The position numbers and the translations under genes were made by a program. A stretch of DNA of 64,000 nt from Arcicella aurantiaca (GTDB taxonomy: Bacteria; Bacteroidota; Bacteroidia; Cytophagales; Spirosomataceae): positions 1-64,000 of the forward strand of contig NZ_QGGO01000020.1 in assembly GCF_003148625.1 (NCBI RefSeq), read 5' to 3'. Every line of letters starts with the position of its first letter. The first letter of the stretch is position 1. The notes under the pieces are model-generated. The model made no database searches, was not told the origin of the DNA, and saw nothing but the letters and a program-made list of their open reading frames with translations. Of the stretch, positions 30,246-38,945 are shown piece by piece.

Positions 30246-30692
30246 ATGAAAAAATTACATTATATTTTGCTTTTCTTGGGTCTTACAGTAGCCCAAAAAT
30301 CTTTGGCACAGTATCCAGTATCTTTTCCAGATGGCGTAATTGTAGGTGGAACAACCACTACAATCCCAGCAGGTAGCTCTTATAAATTAGCAGTAAGTGG
30401 GGGCATTTTAACGGAAAAAGTAAGAGTTGCCACAACAGGAACGGCATTTTGGGCTGATTATGTATTTGAACCATCATTCAGACTTAAACCCTTAAAAGAA
30501 GTTGAACGTTATATCAAGGATAACAAACATTTACCTGACGTTCCATCAACTGCCGACGTAACCAAAGACGGTATTGACCTTGCTCAAACACAAGCTATTT
30601 TATTGCAAAAAGTTGAAGAATTAACCTTATACGTTATTCAGCAACAAAAGCAAATTGAAAAGCTTAAAAAGCAAATTGCTAAGAAAAAATAG
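30246..30692 (+). CDS. Small secreted protein with C-terminal coiled coil
   Basis: The start is placed at 30246, because MKKLHYILLFLGLTVAQK begins a normal signal peptide (cleavage near S-L-A-Q). The in-frame ATG at 30156 would add 30 polar residues in front of it. The 148-residue product has a short beta-rich middle, then L-K-P-L-K-E-V-E-R-Y-I and KHLPDVPS, and ends in a Lys/Gln-rich coiled coil (about 110-148). This tail is common at the C-termini of long Bacteroidota fibre-like proteins. Here it is almost alone, as a minimal version. It closes the surface-protein run and is followed by a strong terminator. A role in trimerising or capping the neighbouring fibre proteins is an inference. 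Confidence 0.75.
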   Translation: MKKLHYILLFLGLTVAQKSLAQYPVSFPDGVIVGGTTTTIPAGSSYKLAVSGGILTEKVRVATTGTAFWADYVFEPSFRLKPLKEVERYIKDNKHLPDVPSTADVTKDGIDLAQTQAILLQKVEELTLYVIQQQKQIEKLKKQIAKKK

Positions 30693-30866
30693 TTGAGTTG
30701 TTAATTTTAGTGAATAGTCTCGTTATAATAATGAGGCATAATTTTGAAGTTATAAAAATTGGTAGAAGATGACAATTATTAAACTGACAAGACTCTCTGC
30801 CAAAGTTTTATAACTCCACATTTTAGTCATTTTATCTATGGTACAAGACTAAAATTATAGTATCCT

Positions 30867-30899
30867 AACAGTAGTAGCATTTTTGTTACTACTGTTTTT
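30867..30899 (+). terminator. Intrinsic terminator of the surface-protein locus
   Basis: AACAGTAGTA (30867-30876) pairs with TACTACTGTT (30887-30896) and the transcript then runs into T. It lies 175 bases after the coiled-coil gene. Confidence 0.75.
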
Positions 30900-30943
30900 A
30901 TTTTATGCCTATTGAGAAATCAAAACGCCTCATGTTATAAATT

Positions 30944-31085
30944 CGGAATTATCTATAATTTATCACACAACCGCAGACAGGGCAAAAAAGCCGCTGTTTG
31001 GGTTTTGGACTCAACCCTGACAGCGGCTTTTCGCCCCGTCTGCGGTTATTTTCTTGATTGCGACAAATAATAGATAATTCCGTAT
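30944..31085. repeat. Long inverted repeat with ACCGCAGAC arms
   Basis: The centre pairs AACCGCAGACAGGG...GGGTT (30969-31002) with the complementary 31010-31048. The outer CGGAATTATCTATAATTT pairs with sequence near 31066-31085. The total span is about 140 bases. The right part shares GCGACAAATA with repeats near 41680. No gene lies in 30693-31327; besides this element the stretch holds a terminator on the left and operators on the right. Confidence 0.7.
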
Positions 31086-31200
31086 AAATTTAATCTGTCA
31101 TAAATAGTGCAATCTGTTAAAAATCAATAAGTTGTATTTTGTAGTCTTTTCAAAATGATAAGTCTCAATTTTTTCTTTATTCCCAAAATGAAATTTATTT

Positions 31201-31256
31201 ATGCAATACTGTTGCATAAATAAAAATTAAATCTATATATTGCATCATTGTTGCAA
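31201..31256. promoter_or_regulatory. Two tandem 6-5-6 palindromes, Fur-family-like operators
   Basis: Site 1 (31201-31217) is ATGCAA-TACTG-TTGCAT and extends to 10-base arms from 31197 to 31221. Site 2 (31240-31256) is TTGCAT-CATTG-TTGCAA. Centres are 39 bases apart. The 6-5-6 shape and TTGCAA words resemble operators of Fur-superfamily metal regulators such as the nickel regulator Nur (TTGCAA-N5-TTGCAA). The sites lie 72 bases before the ABC ATPase start, in front of a TonB-receptor/ABC locus, so metal control is plausible but inferred. Confidence 0.6.
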
Positions 31257-31265
31257 TTAAAAGAA

Positions 31266-31294
31266 TCATTTTGAAATAGTATTTTTCAAAATGA
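31266..31294. promoter_or_regulatory. Inverted repeat next to the start of the ABC/TonB locus
   Basis: TCATTTTGAAA (31266-31276) is exactly complementary to 31284-31294, and a further TTTCAAAATGA-like half-site lies near 31149. It is 33 bases from the ABC ATPase start and could be a second operator or a leader hairpin. Confidence 0.45.
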
Positions 31295-31327
31295 CTTTCA
31301 AAACCGAAAATCAACAAACATATATTT

Positions 31328-32023
31328 ATGCTATTTGCCCAAAACCTAACAAAAAAATACGGAGAATATACTGCTTTAAATGCTCTTGATTTAACCGTTC
31401 AACAAGGCGAAATTTTTGCTTTGTTAGGACAAAATGGAGCAGGAAAAACTACTACAATCAATTTGTTTTTGGGGTTTACAGAACCAACCAATGGAACAGT
31501 AAAAATCAATGGAATATCGGTAGTTGAAAATTTGCTCGAAGCCAAAAAGCACGTAGCATACATTCCTGAAACGGTTATGCTTTATGCAAATTTGAGTGGT
31601 CTTGAAAATCTTCAATTTTTCTCATCTATTGCAGGTTTCCAATATTCAGAAAAAGAATTGCAAGATTTACTTTTAAAGGCAGGCTTACAGGAAAAGGCAC
31701 AAACTCAACATTTAGGAGGGTATTCTAAAGGAATGCGACAAAAAGTAGGAATTGCCATTGCTTTGGCAAAAAATGCAAAAGCTTTGTTATTAGATGAGCC
31801 TACTTCTGGACTTGACCCAAAAGCGTCTAATGAATTTTCAGAAATATTGCGAGAGTTAGCAAAAAATGGTACAGCCATTTTAATGGCAACCCACGATATT
31901 TTTAGAGCCAGAGAAGTTGCCAATCGTATTGGTATCATGAAAGAAGGCAATTTAGTTTCTATAATTGAGCCAAAGGATGTATCTGCCAATGAATTAGAAG
32001 CACTTTACTTACAAACTGTTTAA
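31328..32023 (+). CDS. ABC transporter ATP-binding protein
   Basis: This 231-residue ATPase powers an ABC-2-type exporter or importer at the inner membrane. The Walker A loop GQNGAGKT is at residues 34-41, a variant signature YSKGM at 132-136, Walker B with LLLDEPTSGLD at about 153-163, and the switch His at 189 in ATHD. The length and the YSKGM signature are normal for the CcmA/NosF-like class. It is the first gene of a run with a TonB-dependent receptor (25-base gap) and two ABC-2 permeases. Those permeases are the expected membrane partners. Confidence 0.92.
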   Translation: MLFAQNLTKKYGEYTALNALDLTVQQGEIFALLGQNGAGKTTTINLFLGFTEPTNGTVKINGISVVENLLEAKKHVAYIPETVMLYANLSGLENLQFFSSIAGFQYSEKELQDLLLKAGLQEKAQTQHLGGYSKGMRQKVGIAIALAKNAKALLLDEPTSGLDPKASNEFSEILRELAKNGTAILMATHDIFRAREVANRIGIMKEGNLVSIIEPKDVSANELEALYLQTV

Positions 32024-32048
32024 TCTCTAAACCAGCATATTTTACAAA

Positions 32049-34511
32049 ATGAAACACATTTTTACCATCTTAATTTTATTCACTTACACACTGACAAATG
32101 CCCAAGCTATTACTGGAAAAATTGTAGATGCGGTTTCAAATTCGCATCTACAAGGTGTTTCTGTTAAATTATTAAGTACAGACAAAGGAACATTAACCGA
32201 TAAAGAAGGTACGTTTTCAATTGAGGGAAAAGGAGTTCTTGAAATCTCAAATATGGGGTATAAAACGCTCAGAATGACCTCAAAAACAAGTTTTATGCTC
32301 ATTGAACTAATACCCGAAATTACGGAATTACAGACTGTTGAAGTAACTGGACGTACAGCCAAAGATTATAATAGCGATTATTCTTTTTCGGCTACTAAAA
32401 TTGCAATTTTAAACAAAGATATTCCGCAGGCAATTGGCACAGTGACCAAAGAATTGATTGCTGACAGACAGGCCTTTCAATTAGCAGATGCTGTAAAAAT
32501 AACCAGTGGTGTTGCTCCTTCAAGTTTTTATAACCAATATAATATCAGAGGTATAAGTCAAAACGAAGAAGGGCAAATCATCAACGGAATGCGAACTCGA
32601 CAATATTATTTTTTGCAACCATTAACCTCAAATATTGAACGAATAGAGGTTGTCAAAGGAGCGGCAAGTGCTACTTTTTCATCGGTTGACCCCGGAGGAA
32701 GCATCAATATGGTTACTAAAAAACCTTTGGCTTTTGATAAAAAACAAATTACAATGAGCTTGGGAAGCTTTAGTACAATTAGAGGAACGTTAGATTTTAC
32801 GGGTGGATTAAACCCCGCAAAAACCTTGCTTTATAGACTCAACGGAGCGTATCAAGAAGCAGGAAGTTATAGAGATTTAGTCAAGAATAATGCCTTTTTA
32901 TTATCTCCATCTATCTCATATATTCCTGATAATAAGACCGCTATCAATGCAGAGATGATTATCAGTAGTTTGATTGGCAATTTAGATAGAGGTCAGCCCA
33001 TCTTTGGAGCAGTTGCGGGAGAAACAAACCTAAACAGTACGCCCATCGGTTTGAATTTATCAGCCCCAAACGACTTTTTTTACTCAAAAGAATTTATCGT
33101 TACTGGAAATTTAACGCATAAGTTTTCTAAAAGTATTTCTTTCAATACAACTTATATGAAGCAAAATTGGACGGAAGATTTACAAGAACACCGTACCACC
33201 AATGCTTTTGCAATTGATATGACAGGCAAATCTGTTACGTCGTTGGCGGGTATGCAATTTATTCAACGGAAACAAAGATGGAGTACCGACAATTTGAATG
33301 CTTATTTTAATATTGAATTAAATACTACCAAAATTAAACACAAAATATTGGTTGGATATGATTTGCAAAGTTGGCAAAAATTAAAAGGAGGCGGACAAAA
33401 TGCCAGTCGTGGCTTGTTGCTAAAAGATGGTACTATTGCCAATTCTTTTAACATCAATAATGCAGGAAATTATCAAACCATAACTATTGATGGCGTGGTT
33501 TTGCCCAAACCCAATGTAAGTTATATCGACTTGAAAAATCCATCTTATACCATTAGAAATATCAATGACTATACCACCAATGTGAGAACTGCCATGCCAT
33601 CGGCTTTGACAAAAACCAATGCCGTATATATACAAGAGTTACTTCAATGGAATGCCATAAATTTACTTTTGAGTCTCAGAAACGAATGGTTTGAGGATAT
33701 TACGTTCTTCAATGCACCCAATGAAAAATCATTTACCAATACAAAACTCTTACCAAGAATTGGACTCACGTATGGTATCACTAAAAATATTAATCTTTAC
33801 GGAACGTTTTTGCAGGGTTATCAGCCTCAATCTAATACCGTTACATTGATGCCAAGTACAGGGGCATTTTTTGGAACAGAAAAATCAGCGGCCGCTTTCA
33901 AACCTTTAGAAAGTGATTTGAAAGAAATAGGTATCAAAAGTAGCTTGTTTCAAAATCGTATTAATTTGACGGCTTCTATCTATGAGATTAATCAAAAAAA
34001 CATCTTAATGAATGCAAACGACCCCACTCAGCCTGATTTGTTGGTACAACGTGGAGCAGACAGAAGTCGAGGATTTGAAATTGATTTGGCAGGATATATT
34101 TTACAGAATTGGCAAATAAATGCTTCATATAGCTTTATTGATGCCAAAATTATGACTGATTTTAATGAAAAATTAAACGGAGAAAGAAAAGAAAATGTCC
34201 CTGTGAATAGTGCTAATATTTGGAGTCGCTACAATTTTGAATCAAATTCTATTTTTCGTGATTTAGCTTTGGGAATAGGTTTACAGTATAGTGGTAGTAA
34301 AATTCCTTGGTTTTCAAGAGCTTTTGAAGTACCTGCATATACCTTAGTTGATGTGGCTTTTTATTATACCCCTGCCAAAAGTAACTTTCAGTTGGCAATC
34401 AATATGAACAATTTATTGAATGAAACTTATTGGATTGGAGCTCAAAATTACCTTAGATTATTTCCGGGTTCGCCAAGAAATACCACGCTTACATTAACTT
34501 ATAAATTTTAA
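32049..34511 (+). CDS. TonB-dependent siderophore-type outer-membrane receptor
   Basis: This 820-residue receptor has a signal peptide ending near T-N-A-Q (residue 19), a carboxypeptidase-regulatory-like domain (about 20-95) and a plug (about 130-235). The plug carries YNIRGI and the RIEVVKGAASATFSSVDPGG block typical of siderophore receptors. A 22-strand-type barrel follows, ending T-L-T-Y-K-F with the terminal aromatic. No SusD partner is present, and the gene lies between the ABC ATPase and its permeases. That placement suggests the receptor and the ABC system handle the same compound, for example a metallophore or a peptide. The fold is clear but the ligand is not. Confidence 0.9.
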   Translation: MKHIFTILILFTYTLTNAQAITGKIVDAVSNSHLQGVSVKLLSTDKGTLTDKEGTFSIEGKGVLEISNMGYKTLRMTSKTSFMLIELIPEITELQTVEVTGRTAKDYNSDYSFSATKIAILNKDIPQAIGTVTKELIADRQAFQLADAVKITSGVAPSSFYNQYNIRGISQNEEGQIINGMRTRQYYFLQPLTSNIERIEVVKGAASATFSSVDPGGSINMVTKKPLAFDKKQITMSLGSFSTIRGTLDFTGGLNPAKTLLYRLNGAYQEAGSYRDLVKNNAFLLSPSISYIPDNKTAINAEMIISSLIGNLDRGQPIFGAVAGETNLNSTPIGLNLSAPNDFFYSKEFIVTGNLTHKFSKSISFNTTYMKQNWTEDLQEHRTTNAFAIDMTGKSVTSLAGMQFIQRKQRWSTDNLNAYFNIELNTTKIKHKILVGYDLQSWQKLKGGGQNASRGLLLKDGTIANSFNINNAGNYQTITIDGVVLPKPNVSYIDLKNPSYTIRNINDYTTNVRTAMPSALTKTNAVYIQELLQWNAINLLLSLRNEWFEDITFFNAPNEKSFTNTKLLPRIGLTYGITKNINLYGTFLQGYQPQSNTVTLMPSTGAFFGTEKSAAAFKPLESDLKEIGIKSSLFQNRINLTASIYEINQKNILMNANDPTQPDLLVQRGADRSRGFEIDLAGYILQNWQINASYSFIDAKIMTDFNEKLNGERKENVPVNSANIWSRYNFESNSIFRDLALGIGLQYSGSKIPWFSRAFEVPAYTLVDVAFYYTPAKSNFQLAINMNNLLNETYWIGAQNYLRLFPGSPRNTTLTLTYKF

Positions 34512-34548
34512 TAAAATATACGAAGAGTTTTAGCTTAAAATTATCAAT

Positions 34549-35991
34549 ATGCGAGCAGAATTATTAATTGCCAAACTTTTAATGAAAACTATTGGCAAAA
34601 ATAAAGCAATCGGAATTCTTATATTTTTTATCAATGGATTGTTGATTTTTGCTTTATTTTCAGGATTCCAAAACTTTCAAAGTCAACAAGCAATAATCAC
34701 AAAATATCAATATGAATCCAGAAAAGATTGGTTAAGCAATCCAGATAAACATCCGCACAGAATGGCTCATTTTGGCAATTTCGCCTTTCGCAAAAAATCG
34801 ACATTGAGTGTTTTTGATTTCGGAATGGAAAGTTTTTTAGGCAATACTATTTTTTTAGAGGCACATAAACAAAATACTGTCAACTTTTCAGAAGCAAGCT
34901 TTTCAACGGGTTTATTAAGATTTGGAGAAATAAGCATTGCCATGATTTTACAGGTACTTTTCCCTTTATTCATCTTTTTTTTAGGATTCAATTGTATTTC
35001 GTCTGAAAGAGAAAATGGTACTTTAAAAATACTTTTCAGTCAAGGACTGAGTAGGAAACAATTGATTTTAGGAAAAATCTACGGGTTAATTGGGGTAATT
35101 TTAGGGATTTTCATTCCGCTAATGTTAGTTTTTGGTGTTACGTGGGCTGCCTTAGAAAAATCAAATATTTCTCTTGATGATGCCTTTAGGCTTCTATTAA
35201 TTACGATTTTCTATTTCGTTTATCTATGTATTTTTTGTGTAATTGCTGTGTTAATTTCTGCCAAAAGTAAGACTTCCAAAAGTGCTTTAACGTCATTAAT
35301 TGGCATTTGGTTAATACTCACCGTTGCTCTTCCAAGAGTCAGCCAGACAGTCGGGAAAGCGATTTATACACTTCCTTCAAAAACAGAATTTTCATATAAT
35401 ATTGATAAAGACATATTAAAAGTTGGGGATAGTCACAACCCAAATGACCCTTATTTTAAAAAACTAAAAGACTCACTGTTAGTAACTTACAAAGTTGATT
35501 CTGTTCAGGAACTACCTTTTAATTATGCTGGTTTTCAGATGAAAATTGGAGAAGAAATAAGTGCTAATATTTACAAACAACATCAAAATGAACTTTGGTT
35601 AACTTATCAAAAGCAGAATATTTTTACTAAAATAATGGCGTTTTTCAATCCATTTATGGCAATCAAAAACCTGTCGATGGCACTTTCAAATACTGATTTT
35701 ACATCCTATGTAGATTTTCAAGCACAAGCAGAAACATATCGTTTTAAAATGGCTCAGGAAATGAATAATTTACAGATAAAACTGATTAGTAACAAAGCAA
35801 AATCTTCGGCAGATAAAAAACAGATTATTGATAAAAAACATTGGGAACATTTAGAAGATTTCCATTTTCAGAAATCTGGCATTATTCAAGTTTTAAAAAA
35901 CGAAGCTATTTCTATTCTGGCGTTTTTATGTTGGATTTTGCTACTTCAATATTTTATCAAGGTATCGTCAATAAAACTCCGCATAATATGA
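34549..35991 (+). CDS. ABC-2 type permease with DUF3526-like extracytoplasmic domain (first)
   Basis: This 480-residue membrane protein has a first helix near residues 20-40, then a large non-cytoplasmic stretch with AHFGNFAFRKKS and FLGNTIFLEAHKQN. A group of helices starts near 125 and includes the ERENGTLKILFSQGLSR segment common to ABC-2 permeases. A second long loop and a C-terminal helix follow. The pattern fits the DUF3526 permease family. Its stop overlaps the start of the next permease as ATGA, so the two are translationally coupled and probably form a heterodimer driven by the ATPase encoded at 31328. Direction of transport and cargo are not known. Confidence 0.82.
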   Translation: MRAELLIAKLLMKTIGKNKAIGILIFFINGLLIFALFSGFQNFQSQQAIITKYQYESRKDWLSNPDKHPHRMAHFGNFAFRKKSTLSVFDFGMESFLGNTIFLEAHKQNTVNFSEASFSTGLLRFGEISIAMILQVLFPLFIFFLGFNCISSERENGTLKILFSQGLSRKQLILGKIYGLIGVILGIFIPLMLVFGVTWAALEKSNISLDDAFRLLLITIFYFVYLCIFCVIAVLISAKSKTSKSALTSLIGIWLILTVALPRVSQTVGKAIYTLPSKTEFSYNIDKDILKVGDSHNPNDPYFKKLKDSLLVTYKVDSVQELPFNYAGFQMKIGEEISANIYKQHQNELWLTYQKQNIFTKIMAFFNPFMAIKNLSMALSNTDFTSYVDFQAQAETYRFKMAQEMNNLQIKLISNKAKSSADKKQIIDKKHWEHLEDFHFQKSGIIQVLKNEAISILAFLCWILLLQYFIKVSSIKLRII

Positions 35992-37340
35992 TTGCATTAA
36001 TTTTAAAAAACTTCTTCCGTTCAAGTAGTGTTAAAAACAGCGTATTACTCCTGCTTTTTGTGGGTTTCATAAGTATTTTTGTTGGGCAACAATTTTTGGA
36101 TAAACAAGCAAAAGGAGTTCAAGACGTCAGAATTTTTCAACGAGAATATATCAATAGAAACGTTAAAAATCATCAAGACGATTTAGGTCTTTTATTATAT
36201 TATTTAAAATTTTCATTGATTAATTCTACATTGCCAATTAGTGCTTTATCTATCGGACAACGGGATGTAAATTCCTCCATCCAAAGTATTACCATTAGAG
36301 GTTTAGAAGCACAAAAATATGATGCAGATTTAAACAATCCGACCAATTTACTGCTCGGCAATATAGACTTTAGTTTTGTTTTAATTTGTTTATTTCCACT
36401 CTTAATCATCGCATTTACCTACAATATCGTTTCTGAAGAAAAGGAAAGTGGTACTTGGAAAATCTTAGTAATTCAGTGCAAAAACTACTTTTTTTATATT
36501 CTTCAGCTTTTTTTTGTTCGTTTCTTAACGGTTCTTTTTGTTTTATTAGTCATTTTTTTAATGGCAAAATTTGTTTTAGCTATTCCTATAAACTCAGTTT
36601 TGGCTTCTTTTCTGACTGTTTCTATTTTTTATATATGTTTTTGGTTTGTGGTCTGTTTTTGGGTTGTTTCTTTAGATAAAAGTTCCAATTTCAATGCTTT
36701 ATTTTTGCTATCCATTTGGTTGATATTGGTTATTATTTTGCCTGCAAGCATCAATAATTATCTTGTACATAAATATCCAACTCCCGAAGCTTTGGCAACG
36801 ACACTCAAACAAAGAAAAAGTTATCACGAAAAATGGGATAAGGATAAACGTGTCTCGATAGAAAGATTTTTTGTTCATTATCCTCAATACAAAAAAATCA
36901 TAATCCCCGAGGGCGATTTTAATTGGATTTGGTATTACGCCATGCAACAAATGGGTGATGATGAGTCGGTAAAAGAGGCAACCGAGCTGATGAAAAAATT
37001 AGAACTTCGTAATAGTGTTAGTACCAATATTGCCATGTTTATTCCGTCAGTTCATTTACAAATTCAATTGAATGAATTGGCACAAACAGGTTTGAGCAAT
37101 CAGCTAAACTTTTTAAATGAAACTACTAAATTTCACGAAAAACTAAGGCTTTATTTTTATCCTAAAATATTCAAAAATGCAAGCGTAAATTCAGAAAAAT
37201 GGCAAAAAATTAAAGTCAGTACCTTTACAAATAAGCCAGCCATTAATTCTACAAAGACTTTTTTACCACTTGTTATATTTATCCTTCTATTTGGAATATC
37301 AGGATGGTATAATTTCAAGAAAGAACGATTGTATTCGTAA
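35988..37340 (+). CDS. ABC-2 type permease with DUF3526-like domain (second)
   Basis: The start is placed at 35988, where ATGA overlaps the stop of the first permease and the product begins MIALILKNFFRSS. The frame is open further upstream, but that would bury 49 polar residues inside the preceding gene. The 450-residue protein repeats the layout of its neighbour: one N-terminal helix, an extracytoplasmic loop, IVSEEKESGTWKILVIQ near residue 150, a group of helices to about 265, a second long loop and a final helix. Together the two make a permease pair for the upstream ATPase. The gene ends the operon; a hairpin follows at 37364. Confidence 0.82.
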   Translation: MIALILKNFFRSSSVKNSVLLLLFVGFISIFVGQQFLDKQAKGVQDVRIFQREYINRNVKNHQDDLGLLLYYLKFSLINSTLPISALSIGQRDVNSSIQSITIRGLEAQKYDADLNNPTNLLLGNIDFSFVLICLFPLLIIAFTYNIVSEEKESGTWKILVIQCKNYFFYILQLFFVRFLTVLFVLLVIFLMAKFVLAIPINSVLASFLTVSIFYICFWFVVCFWVVSLDKSSNFNALFLLSIWLILVIILPASINNYLVHKYPTPEALATTLKQRKSYHEKWDKDKRVSIERFFVHYPQYKKIIIPEGDFNWIWYYAMQQMGDDESVKEATELMKKLELRNSVSTNIAMFIPSVHLQIQLNELAQTGLSNQLNFLNETTKFHEKLRLYFYPKIFKNASVNSEKWQKIKVSTFTNKPAINSTKTFLPLVIFILLFGISGWYNFKKERLYS

Positions 37341-37350
37341 ATTTCAGTAA

Positions 37351-37395
37351 TAGACTTCCTGCGAAAACGATTTGCGTAAAGCTGAATCGTTTTTT
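37351..37395 (+). terminator. Terminator fused to a partial TAGACTTCC repeat
   Basis: Bases 37351-37366 match the first 16 bases of the arm found complete at 41695 and 49723. The overlapping AAAACGATT (37364-37372) pairs with 37385-37393 and runs into T, giving a terminator 24 bases after the permease stop. The rest of 37396-37722 has no supportable gene. Confidence 0.65.
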
Positions 37396-37722
37396 GCTAT
37401 TATTCAAACATGGTATTTGAGAAAATCATTTTGAATCAGTATCAAATTCAGTTATATTTTATCAAAGACTCAATCTTTGGGGCAGTCTTTTTTCCAAGAG
37501 ATTATCAATATCTTACCTTTATTCTCCAATCTTCACGATTTCCACTAAATACCCCCGCTTTTTGTTACATCTGTCATGGTATTGCTCATGATTTTATAGC
37601 CAATTTTGACCTCAAGAAATATGGTTTAAGGTATAATTAATTGTGTATTTCAAATGAATGCAATTAAGAATATTTAAACTCAAACATTTTAATCTTTTTC
37701 AAAATTTAACTGTAAAGTCATC

Positions 37723-38853
37723 ATGAATTTTTCAAAACTCAATGTGTGTATCAGGAAGTCGTTGTTGCTTCTTATTTTCCTCTTTATAGGAAATAGTATT
37801 TTTGCCACCGATGTAAAAACGCTTGAAATTGGTGCATCTGCTCCTGATTTTAGTTTGCGAGGTACAGATGGTAAAACGTATAATCTCAACAGTTTTGCAA
37901 GTGCCAATGTTTTAGCAATCGTTTTTACGTGTAATCATTGCCCAACGGCTCAGGCGTATGAAGATAGAATTATTGCTTTAGCCAATGATTACAAAGCCAA
38001 AGGTGTTACCTTAATCGCAGTGTCACCGAATGACCCAAAAGCAATTGCTCTTGATGAATTGGGGTATAGCGATATGAGCGACTCTTTTGAAGAAATGAAA
38101 ATTCGTGTGAAAGAAAAGGGTTATACATTTCCCTATTTGTACGATGGCGAAACGCAAAAAATGTCCAGAGCTTATGGCCCTATTGCAACGCCACATTTAT
38201 TTATTTTCGACAAAAATCGTAAACTTCAATACGTAGGTCGTTTGGACGGTTCAGAAAAAATTGGCAGTGCCAATGCAGAAGATGCTCGTAATGCCTTTGA
38301 TGCACTATTGGCAGGAAATCCAGTTGCTACGCCTGTTACCAAAACTTTTGGTTGCTCTACTAAATGGTCAGAAAAAAGCGAATGGGCTGTAAAAGCTCCT
38401 TTGGAATGGGCAAAAGAACCCGTTGATATGGATTTAATAGATGATAAAGGAATTGCCGAATTATTGGCGAACAAAACAGATAAAGTTCGTTTAATTAATG
38501 TTTGGGCAACTTGGTGTGGGCCATGTGTAACAGAGTTGCCTGATTTTGTGAACATTAACAGAATGTACAGACGACGAGACTTTGAGTTTATCACCATTAG
38601 TGCCGATAAACCAGATAAGAAAAATAAGGCTCAGGAGTTGCTTAAAAAAATGCAAGCATCAGGCAAAAATTTCATTTATAATTCAGAAAACAAATACAAA
38701 CTCATTGAAGCCATTGACCCTAAATGGCAAGGTGCTTTGCCCTATACTTTATTGATTGCTCCTAATGGCAAAATTCTTTACAGAACTCAGGGGTCTATTG
38801 TTCCACAAGAAATGAAACGCATGATTGTAGAACAAGTAGGACGAGTTTATTAG
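37723..38853 (+). CDS. Exported protein with two thioredoxin folds (peroxiredoxin-like plus TlpA-like)
   Basis: This 376-residue protein has a signal peptide (about 1-29, ending S-I-F-A). An AhpC/TSA-type redoxin domain (about 35-185) carries Cys70 and Cys73 in TCNHCPTAQ. A TlpA-like domain (about 230-376) carries Cys265 and Cys268 in WATWCGPC. Each half resembles a complete thioredoxin-fold protein, so the gene is a fusion. In the periplasm the second domain would hold a reducing CxxC, plausibly kept reduced by the DsbD encoded at 15814. It opens a redox group with trxB and trxA. Peroxide removal or protein thiol repair are both possible roles. Confidence 0.85.
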   Translation: MNFSKLNVCIRKSLLLLIFLFIGNSIFATDVKTLEIGASAPDFSLRGTDGKTYNLNSFASANVLAIVFTCNHCPTAQAYEDRIIALANDYKAKGVTLIAVSPNDPKAIALDELGYSDMSDSFEEMKIRVKEKGYTFPYLYDGETQKMSRAYGPIATPHLFIFDKNRKLQYVGRLDGSEKIGSANAEDARNAFDALLAGNPVATPVTKTFGCSTKWSEKSEWAVKAPLEWAKEPVDMDLIDDKGIAELLANKTDKVRLINVWATWCGPCVTELPDFVNINRMYRRRDFEFITISADKPDKKNKAQELLKKMQASGKNFIYNSENKYKLIEAIDPKWQGALPYTLLIAPNGKILYRTQGSIVPQEMKRMIVEQVGRVY

Positions 38854-38945
38854 TGCTACTATGGCATTGTGTAGTGGAAAGATTACACAATGCTCATTTC
38901 AATTTTTTCAATGGGCAAACCTGCTCATCCCTCTTTTTTATTGAT

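Noticed and set aside
35841-35987. Earlier start for the second permease
   Set aside because: It lies inside the first permease gene; the ATGA overlap at 35988 gives a normal start and normal length.
37410-37640. 76-codon frame between the permease operon and the thioredoxin-fold gene
   Set aside because: No recognisable motif, odd composition, no nearby start signals. It is possible but not supportable.
38226-38597. 123-codon frame opposite the double thioredoxin gene
   Set aside because: The sense strand has intact active-site motifs; the antisense product is featureless.
38853-38945. N-terminal extension of thioredoxin reductase
   Set aside because: It would overlap the previous stop and adds residues that the family lacks before the FAD motif.
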